From: Serratia sp. M24T3
GTDB lineage: Bacteria > Pseudomonadota > Gammaproteobacteria > Enterobacterales > Enterobacteriaceae
Direction of reading: 5' to 3'
DNA: 50,979 nt
Assembly: GCF_000257645.1 (NCBI RefSeq)
Contig: NZ_AJHJ01000034.1
Coordinates: forward strand, 1-50,979
Below are positions 28,151-38,691 of this stretch, piece after piece (within the stretch, counting starts at the first letter, position 1; every line of letters begins with the position of its first letter). The translations under genes and the position numbers were made by a program. Below the pieces are notes generated by a model that saw nothing but the letters and a program-made list of their open reading frames with translations, did not search any database and was not told the origin of the DNA.

Positions 28151-28406
28151 GTTTACCCTCCTTCGCCTGCAAATAATGAAAACAGTATACCATGCAGCCA
28201 GTTAGCGTTGCAGAGAGGTTAAATGTCGGCGGCTGCACAATTTGAACATTGATTCGTCGGCATAAAAGAGCTTTCCTGAGGCGTAAAAGTCTCAATGGGC
28301 TAGATTTTCTGTTCATAGAGGGGCATCTTATTGCGGATATTTTGATTAACAACTTTGCTGTTTGCCTGGCATCAGGCCGAGAGTGAGGGGTCACAAGGAC
28401 AATGAC

Positions 28407-29381
28407 ATGACGCAAACCAACCTTATCACCGGATTCCTTGGCAGTGGCAAAACTACCACTATCCGCCACCTGCTGGCCCAAAAGCCGGAAAACGAAAAAT
28501 GGGCGGTGCTGGTCAACGAATTTGGCGAAATCGGCATTGATGGCGCTCTGCTGGCAGACAGCGGCGCGGTGCTAAAAGAGATCCCCGGTGGCTGCATGTG
28601 CTGTGTCAACGGACTGCCGATGCAGGTTGGTCTGAATATGTTGCTGCAAAAAGCCAAACCGGATCGCCTACTGATCGAACCCACCGGACTGGGCCATCCT
28701 AAACAGATCCTGTCACTGCTGACCTCCGAGGTTTACCACTCCTGGCTGACATTGAATGCCAGTCTCTGCCTGCTGGATGCCCGCCTGCTCAGTGATGAGC
28801 GCACCTTCAATAATGAAAATTTTCGCGATCAGCTCGCCGCGGCGGATATCGTTATCGCCAACAAAGTCGATACCTACACTGAAAATGATAACCAGAAGCT
28901 GGCCGAGTGGATCGCCACTCAAAACCCGGCCTTGCGGATTGAACGGGTATCGCAGGGGCAAATTGATGCCAGCCTGCTCGATGAACTGCGTTTAAACCAG
29001 CGCGAATTACCCGACGGCAAACATCACCACGCCCACGCCTCGAAACAAGGTTTGGCAGCATTGAGCCTGCAGGGCCTGCAGCGCTGGCGACGGGCGCTTA
29101 ACGAAGCCGGTGAATATTCAAGCTGTGGCTGGATTTTCGATACCGAGACAGTCTTCGACACTGCGGGAATTCTTGATTGGGCCAGACAAGCACCGGTAGA
29201 TCGCGTGAAAGCCGTGGTACGTATTAAGGAAGGTACGCTGCGGGTCAATCGTCAGGGAAATGATCTGCACATTGAGACGTTAGGAGCCGCGCCTGTAGAT
29301 AGCAGAATCGAGCTAATATCACGCAACAAGTGCGACTGGAATACTCTACAGTCCCTTTTGTTGAAGATCCGTTTAAGTTAG
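28407..29381 (+). CDS. yeiR: COG0523-family GTPase YeiR (zinc-related)
   Basis: A 324-residue G3E-family P-loop GTPase, homologous to E. coli YeiR, which binds zinc and has metal-stimulated GTPase activity. Walker A is ITGFLGSGKTTTIRHLLAQK, the metal motif is IPGGCMCCVNGLPMQV, the G4 motif is NKVD, and a histidine-rich patch (GKHHHAHASK) near residue 209 precedes the C-terminal CobW_C domain (YSSCGWIFDTETVFDTAGIL). ATG 28407 has AAGGA 7 bases upstream. It lies upstream of lpxT as in E. coli. A metallochaperone role is inferred from the family. Confidence 0.93.
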   Translation: MTQTNLITGFLGSGKTTTIRHLLAQKPENEKWAVLVNEFGEIGIDGALLADSGAVLKEIPGGCMCCVNGLPMQVGLNMLLQKAKPDRLLIEPTGLGHPKQILSLLTSEVYHSWLTLNASLCLLDARLLSDERTFNNENFRDQLAAADIVIANKVDTYTENDNQKLAEWIATQNPALRIERVSQGQIDASLLDELRLNQRELPDGKHHHAHASKQGLAALSLQGLQRWRRALNEAGEYSSCGWIFDTETVFDTAGILDWARQAPVDRVKAVVRIKEGTLRVNRQGNDLHIETLGAAPVDSRIELISRNKCDWNTLQSLLLKIRLS

Positions 29382-29441
29382 CAGGCTTACCGTATTTGGC
29401 AGTAAAAAAAACTGCACTCCAATAAATACGGGTTTAAATCT

Positions 29442-30143
29442 ATGTTTCGCCGCAATCTTCCTGCGATCCTTGTGCTTAATGTGCTGGGGATCGCCCTTTT
29501 CCTATCTTACTACTTGCCTGCCAACCACGGATTTTGGTCGCCTATCGACAAGTCGGTATTCTTCTTCTTTAATACGCGTCTTGCGACCAATGAAACCTTC
29601 CTGCATCTGGTCGCCGTCACCAACAACCGCGCCTTTGACGTATGCTCACTCTTGGCAATGGGCCTGCTTTATCTTTCCTATTATGTGAAAAGAGACAGTG
29701 CTGGCCGCCGCAAGATGATTATTGTCGGCATTGTGATGCTGCTGACCGCCGTGGTGTTGAATCAGCTTGGCCACCAGCTACCCGTGGTGCATAAAAGCCC
29801 TTCTTTGAGTTTCCCCCACGTTAACCGCGTGAGTGAACTGACCGGCATTCCGACTAAAGATTCTTCCGGCGACAGTTTCCCGGGCGATCACGGCATGATG
29901 CTGATGGTATTCACCGTATTTATGCTTCGCTATCTGGGCGCTCGCGCCTTCGCCATTGCCCTGCTGATAACGGTGGTATTTTCAATGCCGCGTTTGATGA
30001 TCGGTGCGCACTGGTTTACCGATATTATGGTCGGTTCGCTGTCGGTGGTATTAGTCGGTGGAAGCTGGTGGTTAATGACCCCGGCCAGCGATTTATTAGT
30101 GAATTGGTTAGATAAAAAATTGCCAAAGAAAAAGGCAAATTAA
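29442..30143 (+). CDS. lpxT: Lipid A 1-diphosphate synthase LpxT
   Basis: A 233-residue inner-membrane PAP2-type phosphotransferase. In E. coli it moves a phosphate from undecaprenyl diphosphate to the 1-position of lipid A on the periplasmic side. The phosphatase motifs are KDSSGDSFPGDHGMMLMVF (motif 2 with the His) and PRLMIGAHWFTDIMVGS (motif 3), and LTNNRAFD-like VTNNRAFDVCSLLAMG and VVLNQLGHQLPVV are as in LpxT. About six membrane helices are seen. It ends at a terminator about 50 bases downstream. Confidence 0.93.
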   Translation: MFRRNLPAILVLNVLGIALFLSYYLPANHGFWSPIDKSVFFFFNTRLATNETFLHLVAVTNNRAFDVCSLLAMGLLYLSYYVKRDSAGRRKMIIVGIVMLLTAVVLNQLGHQLPVVHKSPSLSFPHVNRVSELTGIPTKDSSGDSFPGDHGMMLMVFTVFMLRYLGARAFAIALLITVVFSMPRLMIGAHWFTDIMVGSLSVVLVGGSWWLMTPASDLLVNWLDKKLPKKKAN

Positions 30144-30189
30144 TTCCTTTTTAGGAAAAACCTTATTTTCTTAAACATAGTTTTTAATT

Positions 30190-30230
30190 ATGGCTCGAGA
30201 CATATTGTCATGTTTTCGGGCCATTTTATT
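30190..30230 (+). terminator. Probable terminator of lpxT
   Basis: ATGGCTCGAG-ACAT (30190-30203) pairs with ATGT-TTTCGGGCCAT (30210-30224), with one G-T pair and a short inner stem, and is followed by TTTTATTTG. Confidence 0.7.
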
Positions 30231-30599
30231 TGTTGCCAATGTAAATAGGCGAAAACAGAAAATTGCTCGCAGACCGCACTCTGCTGCGCTTTTAAGCCAA
30301 ACCAGCGCAAATCTCAATCAGCTGATTTTACATTAATAGTTACATTGCCTTACATCAGTATTTCTTATTAAAAAAGCGTTAAAACATCTCGCTTTCCCTA
30401 AATCATTACGGTAATCTCGACCTCGTTGCACAGAAATGTGGCATTACTGGCTTGATTCCAATTAAAAGTGTGTTGTACCACACAATTTCCTGGCTAAGCC
30501 TTTGCCCCAGCTGATCGCGACAGGTAATCTCGCTTGGTTTTTGGCAATTTGATAACGAACTTTCGGCTTCGTTAAGGACAGCAAGGGAAAACAACATAC
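30231..30599. other. mepS upstream region
   Basis: About 370 AT-rich bases before mepS. It must contain the mepS promoter and leader. I see no conserved small RNA, operator or ORF. Confidence 0.45.
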
Positions 30600-31220
30600 A
30601 TGGTCAAGTCTCAACCGTTTCTGAGATATGTGCTGCGGTTAATCCCCGCAATTGGCGCGGCAATTCTTCTCTCCGCGTGTAGTACTACTCATTCTTCGAA
30701 CACAGAAAGCGCACAAACTGAGATGCATGCAGTTAAAGACAAAGATGGTCTTTTACTTCAATCCTCTCAGGATGAATTCGAAGCAATGGTTCGTAACGTC
30801 GATATTAAATCCAAAATCATGGATCAATATGCAGACTGGAAAGGCGTTCGTTATCGGTTAGGCGGCGACAGCAAGCGTGGTATTGATTGCTCAGCCTTCG
30901 TACAGACAACATTCCGCGAACAATTCGGCATGGACCTACCGCGTTCTACCTATGAACAGGAAGATATCGGTAAGAAAATTCAGCGTAACAAGCTGCGTCC
31001 TGGCGACTTAGTGTTATTCGGTGCAGGCTCTACGGGCCGTCACGTAGGTATTTATCTCGGCAACGATCAGTTCGTTCATGCTTCAACAAGCAATGGCGTA
31101 ATGATTTCAAGCCTGAGTGAAGCTTACTGGACCAAACGTTATCGCGAAGCAAGACGTGTATTGCCAGGTGCAACGCAGAATGCGGGTAACGGGAACTTGA
31201 CGACTGCCATGCTGCAATAG
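30600..31220 (+). CDS. mepS: Murein DD-endopeptidase MepS (Spr)
   Basis: An outer-membrane lipoprotein of 206 residues (188 in E. coli) that cuts DD-crosslinks in peptidoglycan to allow wall growth. The signal peptide ends in the lipobox LLSAC. The NlpC/P60 domain follows with the catalytic Cys in [17 protein letters not shown], His in [14 protein letters not shown] and the second His in [28 protein letters not shown]-type sequence ([18 protein letters not shown]) is conserved. The C-terminal tail after RRVLPG is about 17 residues longer than in E. coli. The protein is a known target of the NlpI-Prc protease in E. coli. Confidence 0.95.
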   Translation: MVKSQPFLRYVLRLIPAIGAAILLSACSTTHSSNTESAQTEMHAVKDKDGLLLQSSQDEFEAMVRNVDIKSKIMDQYADWKGVRYRLGGDSKRGIDCSAFVQTTFREQFGMDLPRSTYEQEDIGKKIQRNKLRPGDLVLFGAGSTGRHVGIYLGNDQFVHASTSNGVMISSLSEAYWTKRYREARRVLPGATQNAGNGNLTTAMLQ

Positions 31221-31263
31221 CGGCTAAAACAGAAGTCCCTCTTGTTGTCCAGGCCAAGCGAAT

Positions 31264-31296
31264 AAAAAAAGACTCTTTTCGAAGGGTCTTTTTTTA
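31264..31296 (+). terminator. Terminator of mepS
   Basis: AAAAAAAGACTCTT and AAGGGTCTTTTTTT pair around TTCG, with one T-G pair, about 45 bases after the stop. Confidence 0.88.
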
Positions 31297-31456
31297 TTGA
31301 TGCTTTCCCCTCTGTAAATCAAGCCTCTCCCCTCTGTTTTGCTATAGACTCATTCAGCCACTGTGCTAGAACTGCCAAAATGGTTATTTAAACATTTTCA
31401 ATCTATTATTGACTCATTACCCGTCAGCGACGCCCAGACAGGAGTTAACTTTCAGG

Positions 31457-33265
31457 ATGTTTCCTCGCGCACTCACAGCTCTGTTATTGTCGCTTATTGG
31501 ATTTTTCGCCCATGCCGACACGATAGAAGACGGCTATGCCTTCGCGATTCTTGGCGATCCCAAATACATTTATAACTTTACCAATTTTGACTACGTGAAC
31601 CCCGCCGCGCCCAAAGGCGGCAGCATCACTTTTTCAGCCCTTGGCACCTTCGATAACTTCAACCGTTTCGCTTCGCGAGGTAATGCCGCTATCCGCAGCG
31701 ATACCTTGTACGACAGTCTGTTCACCCCTTCCGCCGACGAGATTGGCAGTTATTATCCGCTGATTGCCGATTCGGCGCGCTATGACAGCGATTTCAAGTG
31801 GGTTGAAGTGGAAATTAATCCCCACGCCGTTTTCCAGGATGGTAGCCCGATAACCGCCAATGACGTGGCCTTTACCTTCAAGAAGTTTATGACCGAGGGC
31901 GTGCCGCAGTTTCGCGTGGTTTACAAAGGCGTGGTAGTGAAAGCCATCTCGCGACTCACGGCACGTTTTGAATTCCCTTCGCCCAACAAAGAGCAGATGC
32001 TGGGACTTCTCGGCCTGCCGGTTTTGCCGGAAAAGTTTTGGCAGCATCGTAAACTTAACGAGCCGCTTTCGACACCGCCGCTCGGCAGCGGGCCTTATCG
32101 CATCAGCGACTATAAGCTGGGTCAATATGTTACCTATTCCCGCGTTAGCAACTATTGGGCCGCCAATCTGCCAGTGAACCGTGGACGCTATAATTTTGAT
32201 ACCATCCGCTATGACTATTATCTTGATGATAACGTTGCCCTCGAGGCGTTTAAATCTGGCGCGTTCGATTTCCGCAGCGAGGCTTCACCCAAAAATTGGG
32301 CCACCCAGTATCAGGGCAGCAACTTTAGTCGTGGGCTGATAATCAAGCAGGACGATGAAAACAAGGCTGCGCAGGATGCTCGCTGGCTGGCGTTTAATAT
32401 TCAACGGCCTATGTTTGCCGATCGCAAAGTACGTGAAGCCCTGACGCTGGCATTTGATTTCGACTGGATGAACAAAGCACTGTATTACGGCGCTTATCAA
32501 CGCACGAATAGCTATTTCCAGAATACCGAATATGCCGCCGGCAATTATCCCGACGCCGCAGAGCTGGCCTGGCTAGCACCGCTTAAAGGTAAAATCCCTG
32601 ACGAAGTTTTCAGTCAGCTTTACCAGCCACCGCATTCGGACAGCAGCGGTAACGATCGTGCAAACCTGTTAAAAGCTACCGCGCTGCTGAAAGAGGCCGG
32701 TTGGACGGTGAAAAATCAGCAGCTGGTGAATGATAAAACCGGCAAGCCGTTTAACTTTGAGCTGCTATTGCCCAGCAGCAGCAACTCGCAGTACGTGCTG
32801 CCGTTCCAGCATAACTTGCAGCGTTTAGGCATCACCATGAGCATTCGTCAGGTTGATAACTCTCAGTTTGTCAGCCGCTTGCGCTCGCGCGACTATGACA
32901 TGATCCCGACGCTGTACCGCGCCATGCCCTACCCCGGCACCGATTTGCAAATCATGTGGAATTCCAAATACATCAACTCGACCTACAACGCGCCAGGTGT
33001 TTCCGACCCGGCTATTGATACCCTGACCAACGAGATCGTTGCCCATCAGGGCCAGCCGGATGCACTGCTGTCTTTGGGTCATGCCATTGACCGCGTATTG
33101 ACCTGGCACATGTATATGATCCCGATGTGGTATTCCAATCGCGACCGCTACGCCTACTGGGATAAATTCTCGATGCCGGCGATTCGCCCACCTTATTCAT
33201 TGGACCTCGATACTTGGTGGTTCGATATGAATAAAGCCGCGCGGCTGTCCGCCGCCAGAAAATAA
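31457..33265 (+). CDS. yejA: Peptide ABC transporter substrate-binding protein YejA
   Basis: A periplasmic solute-binding protein of the SBP5 family, 602 residues with a signal peptide ([20 protein letters not shown]). ATG 31457 was chosen for this signal; an upstream frame start at 31409 would spoil it. Landmarks are [60 protein letters not shown] and [20 protein letters not shown]. It is the first gene of yejABEF, 10 bases before yejB. In E. coli the Yej system imports peptides such as microcin C, and in Salmonella it is linked to peptide resistance. Confidence 0.94.
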   Translation: MFPRALTALLLSLIGFFAHADTIEDGYAFAILGDPKYIYNFTNFDYVNPAAPKGGSITFSALGTFDNFNRFASRGNAAIRSDTLYDSLFTPSADEIGSYYPLIADSARYDSDFKWVEVEINPHAVFQDGSPITANDVAFTFKKFMTEGVPQFRVVYKGVVVKAISRLTARFEFPSPNKEQMLGLLGLPVLPEKFWQHRKLNEPLSTPPLGSGPYRISDYKLGQYVTYSRVSNYWAANLPVNRGRYNFDTIRYDYYLDDNVALEAFKSGAFDFRSEASPKNWATQYQGSNFSRGLIIKQDDENKAAQDARWLAFNIQRPMFADRKVREALTLAFDFDWMNKALYYGAYQRTNSYFQNTEYAAGNYPDAAELAWLAPLKGKIPDEVFSQLYQPPHSDSSGNDRANLLKATALLKEAGWTVKNQQLVNDKTGKPFNFELLLPSSSNSQYVLPFQHNLQRLGITMSIRQVDNSQFVSRLRSRDYDMIPTLYRAMPYPGTDLQIMWNSKYINSTYNAPGVSDPAIDTLTNEIVAHQGQPDALLSLGHAIDRVLTWHMYMIPMWYSNRDRYAYWDKFSMPAIRPPYSLDLDTWWFDMNKAARLSAARK

Positions 33266-33275
33266 GGAGACGACA

Positions 33276-34373
33276 TTGACCGCCTATCTGCTTCGTCGAC
33301 TTCTGCTGGTGATCCCCACGCTGCTGGCAATCATTACTATCAACTTTTTTATTGTGCAGATTGCTCCGGGCGGCCCGGTAGACCAGGCGATTGCGGCGAT
33401 TGAGATGGGCCAGGGCAATGGTTTACCAGGCGGCAATGCGGGCAGCGGAAATGGCCATGCGGTTGCCGGTGTCGGCCAGGTTGGTGACAGCAACTATCGT
33501 GGTTCGCGCGGGCTTGACCCAGAGGTTATCGCCGAAATCACTAAACGCTTTGGTTTTGATAAACCGCTGCATCAGCGCTATTTCGACATGCTGTGGCAGT
33601 ATGCGCGTTTTGATTTCGGCGACAGCCTGTTTCAGGGCGCAACAGTGATGCAGCTGGTGAAGTCCAGCCTGCCGGTCTCTATTAGTCTGGGGTTGTGGAG
33701 TACGCTGATTATTTATCTGGTGTCGATTCCGCTGGGCATCCGCAAGGCGGTAAAAAACGGCAGCGCGTTCGATACCTGGAGCAGCTCGGTGATCATCATC
33801 GGTTATGCCGTACCGTCGTTTTTATTCGCCATTTTGCTGATTGTGTTCTTTACCGGCGGCAACTATCTCGACTGGTTCCCGCTGCGCGGCCTGACCTCGG
33901 CTAATTTCGACTCGCTACCGTGGTACGGTAAAATTACCGATTATCTATGGCACATCACGCTGCCGGTGCTTGCGACGGTGATCGGCGGTTTTGCTACCCT
34001 GACCATGCTGACCAAAAATTCGTTTCTTGACGAAGTGCAGAAGCAGTACGTGGTTACCGCCCGCGCCAAAGGGCTCGACGAGAAGAAAATCCTCTATCGC
34101 CACGTTTTCAGGAACGCCATGCTGCTGGTGATCGCCGGTTTTCCGGCTACTTTTATCAGCATGTTTTTTACCGGTTCGCTGCTGATAGAGGTCATGTTCT
34201 CGCTACACGGACTCGGGCTGCTGGGTTACAACGCCACGCTACAGCGCGATTTCCCGGTGATGTTCGGCACGCTGTATATTTTCACCCTGATTGGCCTGCT
34301 ACTGAATATCATCAGCGATATAACTTACACGCTGGTTGACCCGCGCATTGATTTCGAGGGCCGCGAACAGTGA
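33276..34373 (+). CDS. yejB: Peptide ABC transporter permease YejB
   Basis: An inner-membrane permease of 365 residues (364 in E. coli) with six helices of the DppB/OppB class. The start is a TTG at 33276, supported by AAGGAG 7 bases upstream and by the family N-terminus [17 protein letters not shown] variable glycine-rich periplasmic insertion is at about residues 45-72 ([19 protein letters not shown]). The cytoplasmic coupling loop is [20 protein letters not shown]. Its stop overlaps the yejE start by 4 bases. Confidence 0.94.
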   Translation: MTAYLLRRLLLVIPTLLAIITINFFIVQIAPGGPVDQAIAAIEMGQGNGLPGGNAGSGNGHAVAGVGQVGDSNYRGSRGLDPEVIAEITKRFGFDKPLHQRYFDMLWQYARFDFGDSLFQGATVMQLVKSSLPVSISLGLWSTLIIYLVSIPLGIRKAVKNGSAFDTWSSSVIIIGYAVPSFLFAILLIVFFTGGNYLDWFPLRGLTSANFDSLPWYGKITDYLWHITLPVLATVIGGFATLTMLTKNSFLDEVQKQYVVTARAKGLDEKKILYRHVFRNAMLLVIAGFPATFISMFFTGSLLIEVMFSLHGLGLLGYNATLQRDFPVMFGTLYIFTLIGLLLNIISDITYTLVDPRIDFEGREQ

Positions 34374-35392
34374 AGCTCAATCCTGCCAACCGTGCCCTCT
34401 GGATGCGTTTTCGACAAAATCGACGTGGATTCTGGTCGCTGTGGATCTTCGCCGTTGTTATGGTGCTGGCGCTGTTATCCAACGTGATAGCCAATGAAAA
34501 GCCGCTGCTGGTGCGCTATCAGGGCCATCTCTATCTGCCATTTATGTTTAACTATACCGAGTCGACCTTTGGCGGCGAGCTGCAAACCGCGGCTGACTAT
34601 CAAGACCCTTTCGTGGTGAAACAGCTGGAAAGCCACGGCTGGGTTATTTGGGCACCGCTGCGGCAAAGCTACAATTCAATCAACTTTTCAACTCTTCAGC
34701 CCTTTCCTTCGCCGCCGTCGCGACACAATCTGTTAGGCACTGACAGCAACGGGCATGACGTGCTGGCGGAAATACTCTATGGCCTGCGTATTTCGCTGTT
34801 CTTCGGCGTAATGCTGACTCTGTTCTCTTCGGTAATTGGCATGGTTGCAGGCGCAATTCAGGGCTATTACGGCGGCCGGATTGATCTGTGGGGGCAGCGA
34901 TTGATTGAAGTCTGGGCCGGCATGCCAACGCTTTTCCTGATTATTCTGTTGTCGAGCGTGGTGCAGCCGAATTTCTGGTGGCTGCTGCTGATTACCGTAC
35001 TTTCAGGCTGGATGATACTGGTTGGAGTGGTACGCGCCGAATTTCTGCGTACTCGCAATTTCGATTACATCCGCGCAGCGCAGGCCATGGGCGTCGCCGA
35101 CAGCACTATCATGCTGCGTCACATGCTGCCAAACGCGACGGTCGCGACCCTGACCTTTATGCCTTTCATTCTTTGTGGCTCTATCACTACGCTGGCATCG
35201 CTGGATTTTCTCGGCTTTGGTTTACCGATTGGTTCGCCTTCGCTCGGCGCGCTGCTGCTGGAGGGCAAAAATAATCTGCAAGCACCGTGGCTGGGGATCA
35301 GCGCCTTTATGGTTCTGGCTATCCTCCTGTCGCTGCTAATCTTTATCGGTGAAGCGGTGCGCGACGCTTTTGATCCCAGTCAGTCACGTTAG
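34370..35392 (+). CDS. yejE: Peptide ABC transporter permease YejE
   Basis: The second permease of the Yej importer, 340 residues, DppC/OppC class. It starts with GTG at 34370 inside the yejB stop (GTGA overlap), a sign of translational coupling. The N-terminal membrane anchor ([20 protein letters not shown]) is followed by a large periplasmic loop and the core with [20 protein letters not shown], the coupling EAA-like loop [20 protein letters not shown] and [20 protein letters not shown]. Confidence 0.94.
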   Translation: MKLNPANRALWMRFRQNRRGFWSLWIFAVVMVLALLSNVIANEKPLLVRYQGHLYLPFMFNYTESTFGGELQTAADYQDPFVVKQLESHGWVIWAPLRQSYNSINFSTLQPFPSPPSRHNLLGTDSNGHDVLAEILYGLRISLFFGVMLTLFSSVIGMVAGAIQGYYGGRIDLWGQRLIEVWAGMPTLFLIILLSSVVQPNFWWLLLITVLSGWMILVGVVRAEFLRTRNFDYIRAAQAMGVADSTIMLRHMLPNATVATLTFMPFILCGSITTLASLDFLGFGLPIGSPSLGALLLEGKNNLQAPWLGISAFMVLAILLSLLIFIGEAVRDAFDPSQSR

Positions 35393-35404
35393 GATTGCCA
35401 TAAC

Positions 35405-37018
35405 ATGTCTCAAACGCCCCTGCTCAGCATAGAAAATCTCGATATTGCCTTTCGCCACGAGGGGCAGCTTTCGACCGTGGTCAATGACCTGTCGCTGACC
35501 CTCTCGGCCGGGGAAACGCTGGCGCTGGTTGGCGAGTCCGGTTCGGGCAAAAGCGTGACCGCGCTGTCGATTCTGCGGCTGCTGCGATCGCAGTCAGTGG
35601 TTTATCCTCAGGGCGATATTCTTTATCAGGGGCAAAGCCTGCTTCACGCCAGCGAACCGGCGCTGCGCAAGATCCGCGGTGACCGGATCGCGATGATTTT
35701 TCAGGAGCCGATGGTTTCGCTTAATCCGCTGCACACCATTGAGAAACAGCTGGCAGAGGTTTTGACGCTGCACCGAGGGATGCGACGTGACGCCGCGCGT
35801 AAAGAGATTATTCAATTCCTGGACCGCGTTGGTATCGCTCAGGCAGCCTCCAGACTGAGCGACTTCCCGCACCAGCTTTCCGGCGGCGAACGCCAGCGAG
35901 TGATGATTGCCATGGCTATTCTCACCCAGCCCAGCCTGCTGATTGCCGATGAACCCACAACCGCGCTGGACGTGTCAGTGCAGGCGCAAATCCTCTCCCT
36001 GCTGCAAGAGCTTAAACAAGAGCTGGGGATGGCGATGCTGTTTATTACTCATAATCTGCGCATTGTCCGTTCTATTGCCGATAACGTGGCGGTGATGAAA
36101 GAGGGGCGCTGCGTGGAGTATAACGCGCGCGAGGCGCTGTTTACCGCGCCTCGACATGCTTACACACAACAGCTTTTGCAGGCCGAACCTAAAGGTAGCC
36201 CGCGTCCAGTGCCGCCGGAAAGCCCGGTTCTTCTAAAGGTTGAAAATCTCGGCGTTGGCTTCCCGGTCCGCCGTGGTCTGCTGCGCCGCACTGTGAGCAC
36301 CAAGATGGCACTGCAAGGCCTTAGCTTTACTCTGCGTCGCGGTGAAAGTCTTGGCTTGGTGGGCGAGTCTGGATCGGGCAAAAGCACCACCGGCCTGGCG
36401 CTGCTGCGGTTGCTGCGCTCACAGGGCGGTATCGAATTCGACGGCCAGCCGCTGCAGTCGTTAAATCGCAAAGCAATGCTGCCATTTCGCAGCCGCATTC
36501 AGGTAGTGTTTCAGGACCCGTATTCGGCGCTAAATCCGCGTCTCAACGTGATGCAGATTATCGCCGAGGGCTTACAGGTGCATAAACGGCTAAGCGAGCA
36601 GGAGCGCGAACAGCAGGTGATTGCCGCCATGCAGGAGGTAGGGCTTGATCCGCAAACGCGTCATCGTTATCCCACCGAGTTCTCAGGAGGGCAACGTCAA
36701 CGTATAGCCATCGCCAGAGCGCTGATTTTGCAGCCGGAGCTGGTGATCCTCGACGAGCCAACCTCTTCGCTGGATAAGTCCGTACAGGCGCAGATTTTGC
36801 AGCTATTACATAATTTGCAGCAGCGCTACGGCCTGTCATATCTGTTTATCAGCCATGACTTACAGGTGGTGAGAAGCTTGTGCCATCAGGTGATTGTGTT
36901 ACAGAGCGGGAAGGTCATTGAGCAGGGGGAGTGCGAAAAACTGTTTACTCGGCCTGAGCAGCCGTACACGCAGCAGCTGTTGGCGCTGGCGGAGGCGAAT
37001 GACGGCCAGCAGCGTTAG
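35405..37018 (+). CDS. yejF: Peptide ABC transporter ATPase YejF (two fused ATPase domains)
   Basis: A 537-residue ATPase made of two ABC domains in one chain, replacing the OppD/OppF pair. Domain 1: Walker [21 protein letters not shown] near residue 40, signature [14 protein letters not shown], Walker [14 protein letters not shown]. Domain 2: Walker [21 protein letters not shown] near 318, signature [15 protein letters not shown], Walker [14 protein letters not shown] and the switch FISHDLQVV. Each half ends with an oligopeptide C-terminal motif (YTQQLL). It begins 12 bases after yejE and closes the operon. Confidence 0.95.
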   Translation: MSQTPLLSIENLDIAFRHEGQLSTVVNDLSLTLSAGETLALVGESGSGKSVTALSILRLLRSQSVVYPQGDILYQGQSLLHASEPALRKIRGDRIAMIFQEPMVSLNPLHTIEKQLAEVLTLHRGMRRDAARKEIIQFLDRVGIAQAASRLSDFPHQLSGGERQRVMIAMAILTQPSLLIADEPTTALDVSVQAQILSLLQELKQELGMAMLFITHNLRIVRSIADNVAVMKEGRCVEYNAREALFTAPRHAYTQQLLQAEPKGSPRPVPPESPVLLKVENLGVGFPVRRGLLRRTVSTKMALQGLSFTLRRGESLGLVGESGSGKSTTGLALLRLLRSQGGIEFDGQPLQSLNRKAMLPFRSRIQVVFQDPYSALNPRLNVMQIIAEGLQVHKRLSEQEREQQVIAAMQEVGLDPQTRHRYPTEFSGGQRQRIAIARALILQPELVILDEPTSSLDKSVQAQILQLLHNLQQRYGLSYLFISHDLQVVRSLCHQVIVLQSGKVIEQGECEKLFTRPEQPYTQQLLALAEANDGQQR

Positions 37019-37028
37019 CTGATAGTCG

Positions 37029-37379
37029 TCAGAAAGGATAGATTGCAGACACAGAAACGGATTCGGCAATGGCAGTACCGATATTTTTCAAACGACACAT
37101 CGTGGCGCTTTCATCGTCGCGCTTAACAAATAGGCAAAGCTCGCCTTCACATTCTACGATATTGCTTTCAACCTGAATTTCACGCAGGGAAAGATTTAGC
37201 CCCTGTAGCACCTGACGCGCGCTCTCCCCTTCAGGGCTTAACAATTTTAGGCCGATCAGATTGCTGTCTTCTTCATCGGCAGGCAGTGGGATAACTTCCA
37301 CTTTAATGCCCGCAAAGCCTGACAGCCAGCGATAGCTTTGTGGTAATCGATGTACCACCGAAAAGTGATTATTGTTCAC
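37029..37379 (-). CDS. yejG: YejG family protein
   Basis: A cytoplasmic 116-residue protein of unknown molecular function, linked in E. coli to aminoglycoside response. Core motifs are FSVVHRLPQSYRWLSGFAGI, GLKLLSPEGESARQVLQGL and SNIVECEGELCLFVKRDDES. I chose the GTG at 37379 (MNNNHFSVVHRLPQ), which gives exactly the E. coli N-terminal length and has GGGGAG just upstream. An ATG at 37397 would add six residues and has no ribosome binding site. It is convergent with yejF with 10 bases between the stops, as in E. coli. Confidence 0.9.
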   Translation of the reverse strand: MNNNHFSVVHRLPQSYRWLSGFAGIKVEVIPLPADEEDSNLIGLKLLSPEGESARQVLQGLNLSLREIQVESNIVECEGELCLFVKRDDESATMCRLKNIGTAIAESVSVSAIYPF

Positions 37380-38073
37380 GGTGCTCCCCAAAAGCATTTA
37401 TTAAAATTGTATTTCCAACGAAAGACTCATCTTTAAACAATAAATTTACAAATACGCAACGCATGAACCAAGTTATAACGCAGACCAAGCCTCTACGCTT
37501 GTAAAATAGTTAAATTTAAACCTATTTTTCACATCTCATTAACCATTTAAGTACAGAAATGGCCCGTTGTGACGTTTTATTGAACACTCTCCGTTTAAAA
37601 TGGGATCCGGCTCTCACTTCGCCTCATTTGTAACCTGTTCAGAATCATTTCTCAACCAATTTCATTCATCACCGTTACTTTTTTGACGCTAAAATATCAC
37701 AAATAATAAACAAAACTCAGCGTCCATGATGGATTTTATTCATTAAATCAATGAATTAATAATGAAACATTTGGTTAATAAATAATGAACCATTGGGTTC
37801 GTAACGACTTGGACATTTCGGATTTTTTCGACTAGCGCCTGTTGCAATTTTGTTAAGTCAATTTCAAATGAAAACGGAATGTTATTTTTTTAGCACGATT
37901 TGTTAGCGCTTTTTTGCATTACTGGCATTATCATCCACACCGTTTTTACTGGATTACCCTATCCAAGAGGCGCCGAACCTCCGTAAAGAGGCCTCAGCTT
38001 CTGCATAAACAAAAAAATAATAATAATTCTAAGCCGACTAATGGCTCACTCACCCGATCTAAAGAGAATTGAG
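37380..38073. other. Long AT-rich upstream region of the dehydrogenase operon
   Basis: About 690 bases, AT-rich, without a gene. It contains the yejG promoter at its left end and the control region of the dehydrogenase operon at its right end, with an imperfect direct repeat at 37758-37799. A TTGTTAGCGCTTTTTT stretch near 37899 resembles half of a LacI/GntR-type operator but is not convincing. Confidence 0.5.
37758..37799. repeat. Imperfect 19-base direct repeat, period 23
   Basis: AATAATGAAACATTTGGTT (37758-37776) and AATAATGAACCATTGGGTT (37781-37799) agree in 17 of 19 positions. Each contains a small dyad (AACC-ATTG-GGTT in the second). The period of 23 bases is near two helical turns, as for paired regulator sites. 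It lies about 275 bases before the dehydrogenase operon. Confidence 0.75.
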
Positions 38074-38691
38074 ATGGACAAAAATCGTTCACTTTTTGAC
38101 GCAGGCACTCAGGAAAATGGTACCGGTTTCAGTCGCCGCGATATGTTAAAAGGCGTTGGTTCAGCCATGGTAGCCGCTACCTTGCTGGGCTTCCCCTTCC
38201 TAACTCAGGCAGAAACAGCTACCGCAACTAACTCCCCGGTCATTTTTACCCAGTTTTTTATTGTTTCTCAGGCCATTACCGAGCATCAAGATCTGAGCCC
38301 CGGAATGTCGGCACAGATTTTCAACGCCTTTTACCACGGTAACCCACAGTTTTCTGTTCAGGTTGCGAAACTGTACGCCCTGCTCCAGCCTAATATGCGT
38401 GCCAAACAGTTTCAGGATTTGGCTAAACAAAACGGTTTGGGTGACCTGCTAACCAGCATCATCACGGGCTGGTATACCGGTACAGTGAAAAATGGTACCG
38501 ATACCATACTGATCGCATATAAAGATGCGCTGATGTATCGACCGGTTAGTGATGGGCTGATCGTTCCGACTTACTGCGGCAACGGCCCGCTGTGGTTCAC
38601 CGCCGCACCTCCCGCTGCACCAATGCCGGAATATATGAAAGAAGAGCGCCTTAAGGCGACGCCAGATTCAGTTAACGCGAGTAAAGCATGA
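38074..38691 (+). CDS. Small (gamma) subunit of a GMC-type membrane dehydrogenase, Tat-exported
   Basis: A 205-residue protein with a twin-arginine signal (FSRRDMLKGVGSAMVAATLL), so it is exported folded, presumably together with the flavoprotein. The mature part (FFIVSQAITEHQDLSPGMSA, SIITGWYTGTV, ALMYRPVSDGLIVPTYCG) matches the small subunit of FAD-dependent sorbitol or 2-ketogluconate dehydrogenases (FAD-SLDH family). ATG 38074 has a GAG-type site; ATG 38041 in frame is an alternative. Its stop overlaps the flavoprotein start by 4 bases (ATGA). Confidence 0.85.
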   Translation: MDKNRSLFDAGTQENGTGFSRRDMLKGVGSAMVAATLLGFPFLTQAETATATNSPVIFTQFFIVSQAITEHQDLSPGMSAQIFNAFYHGNPQFSVQVAKLYALLQPNMRAKQFQDLAKQNGLGDLLTSIITGWYTGTVKNGTDTILIAYKDALMYRPVSDGLIVPTYCGNGPLWFTAAPPAAPMPEYMKEERLKATPDSVNASKA

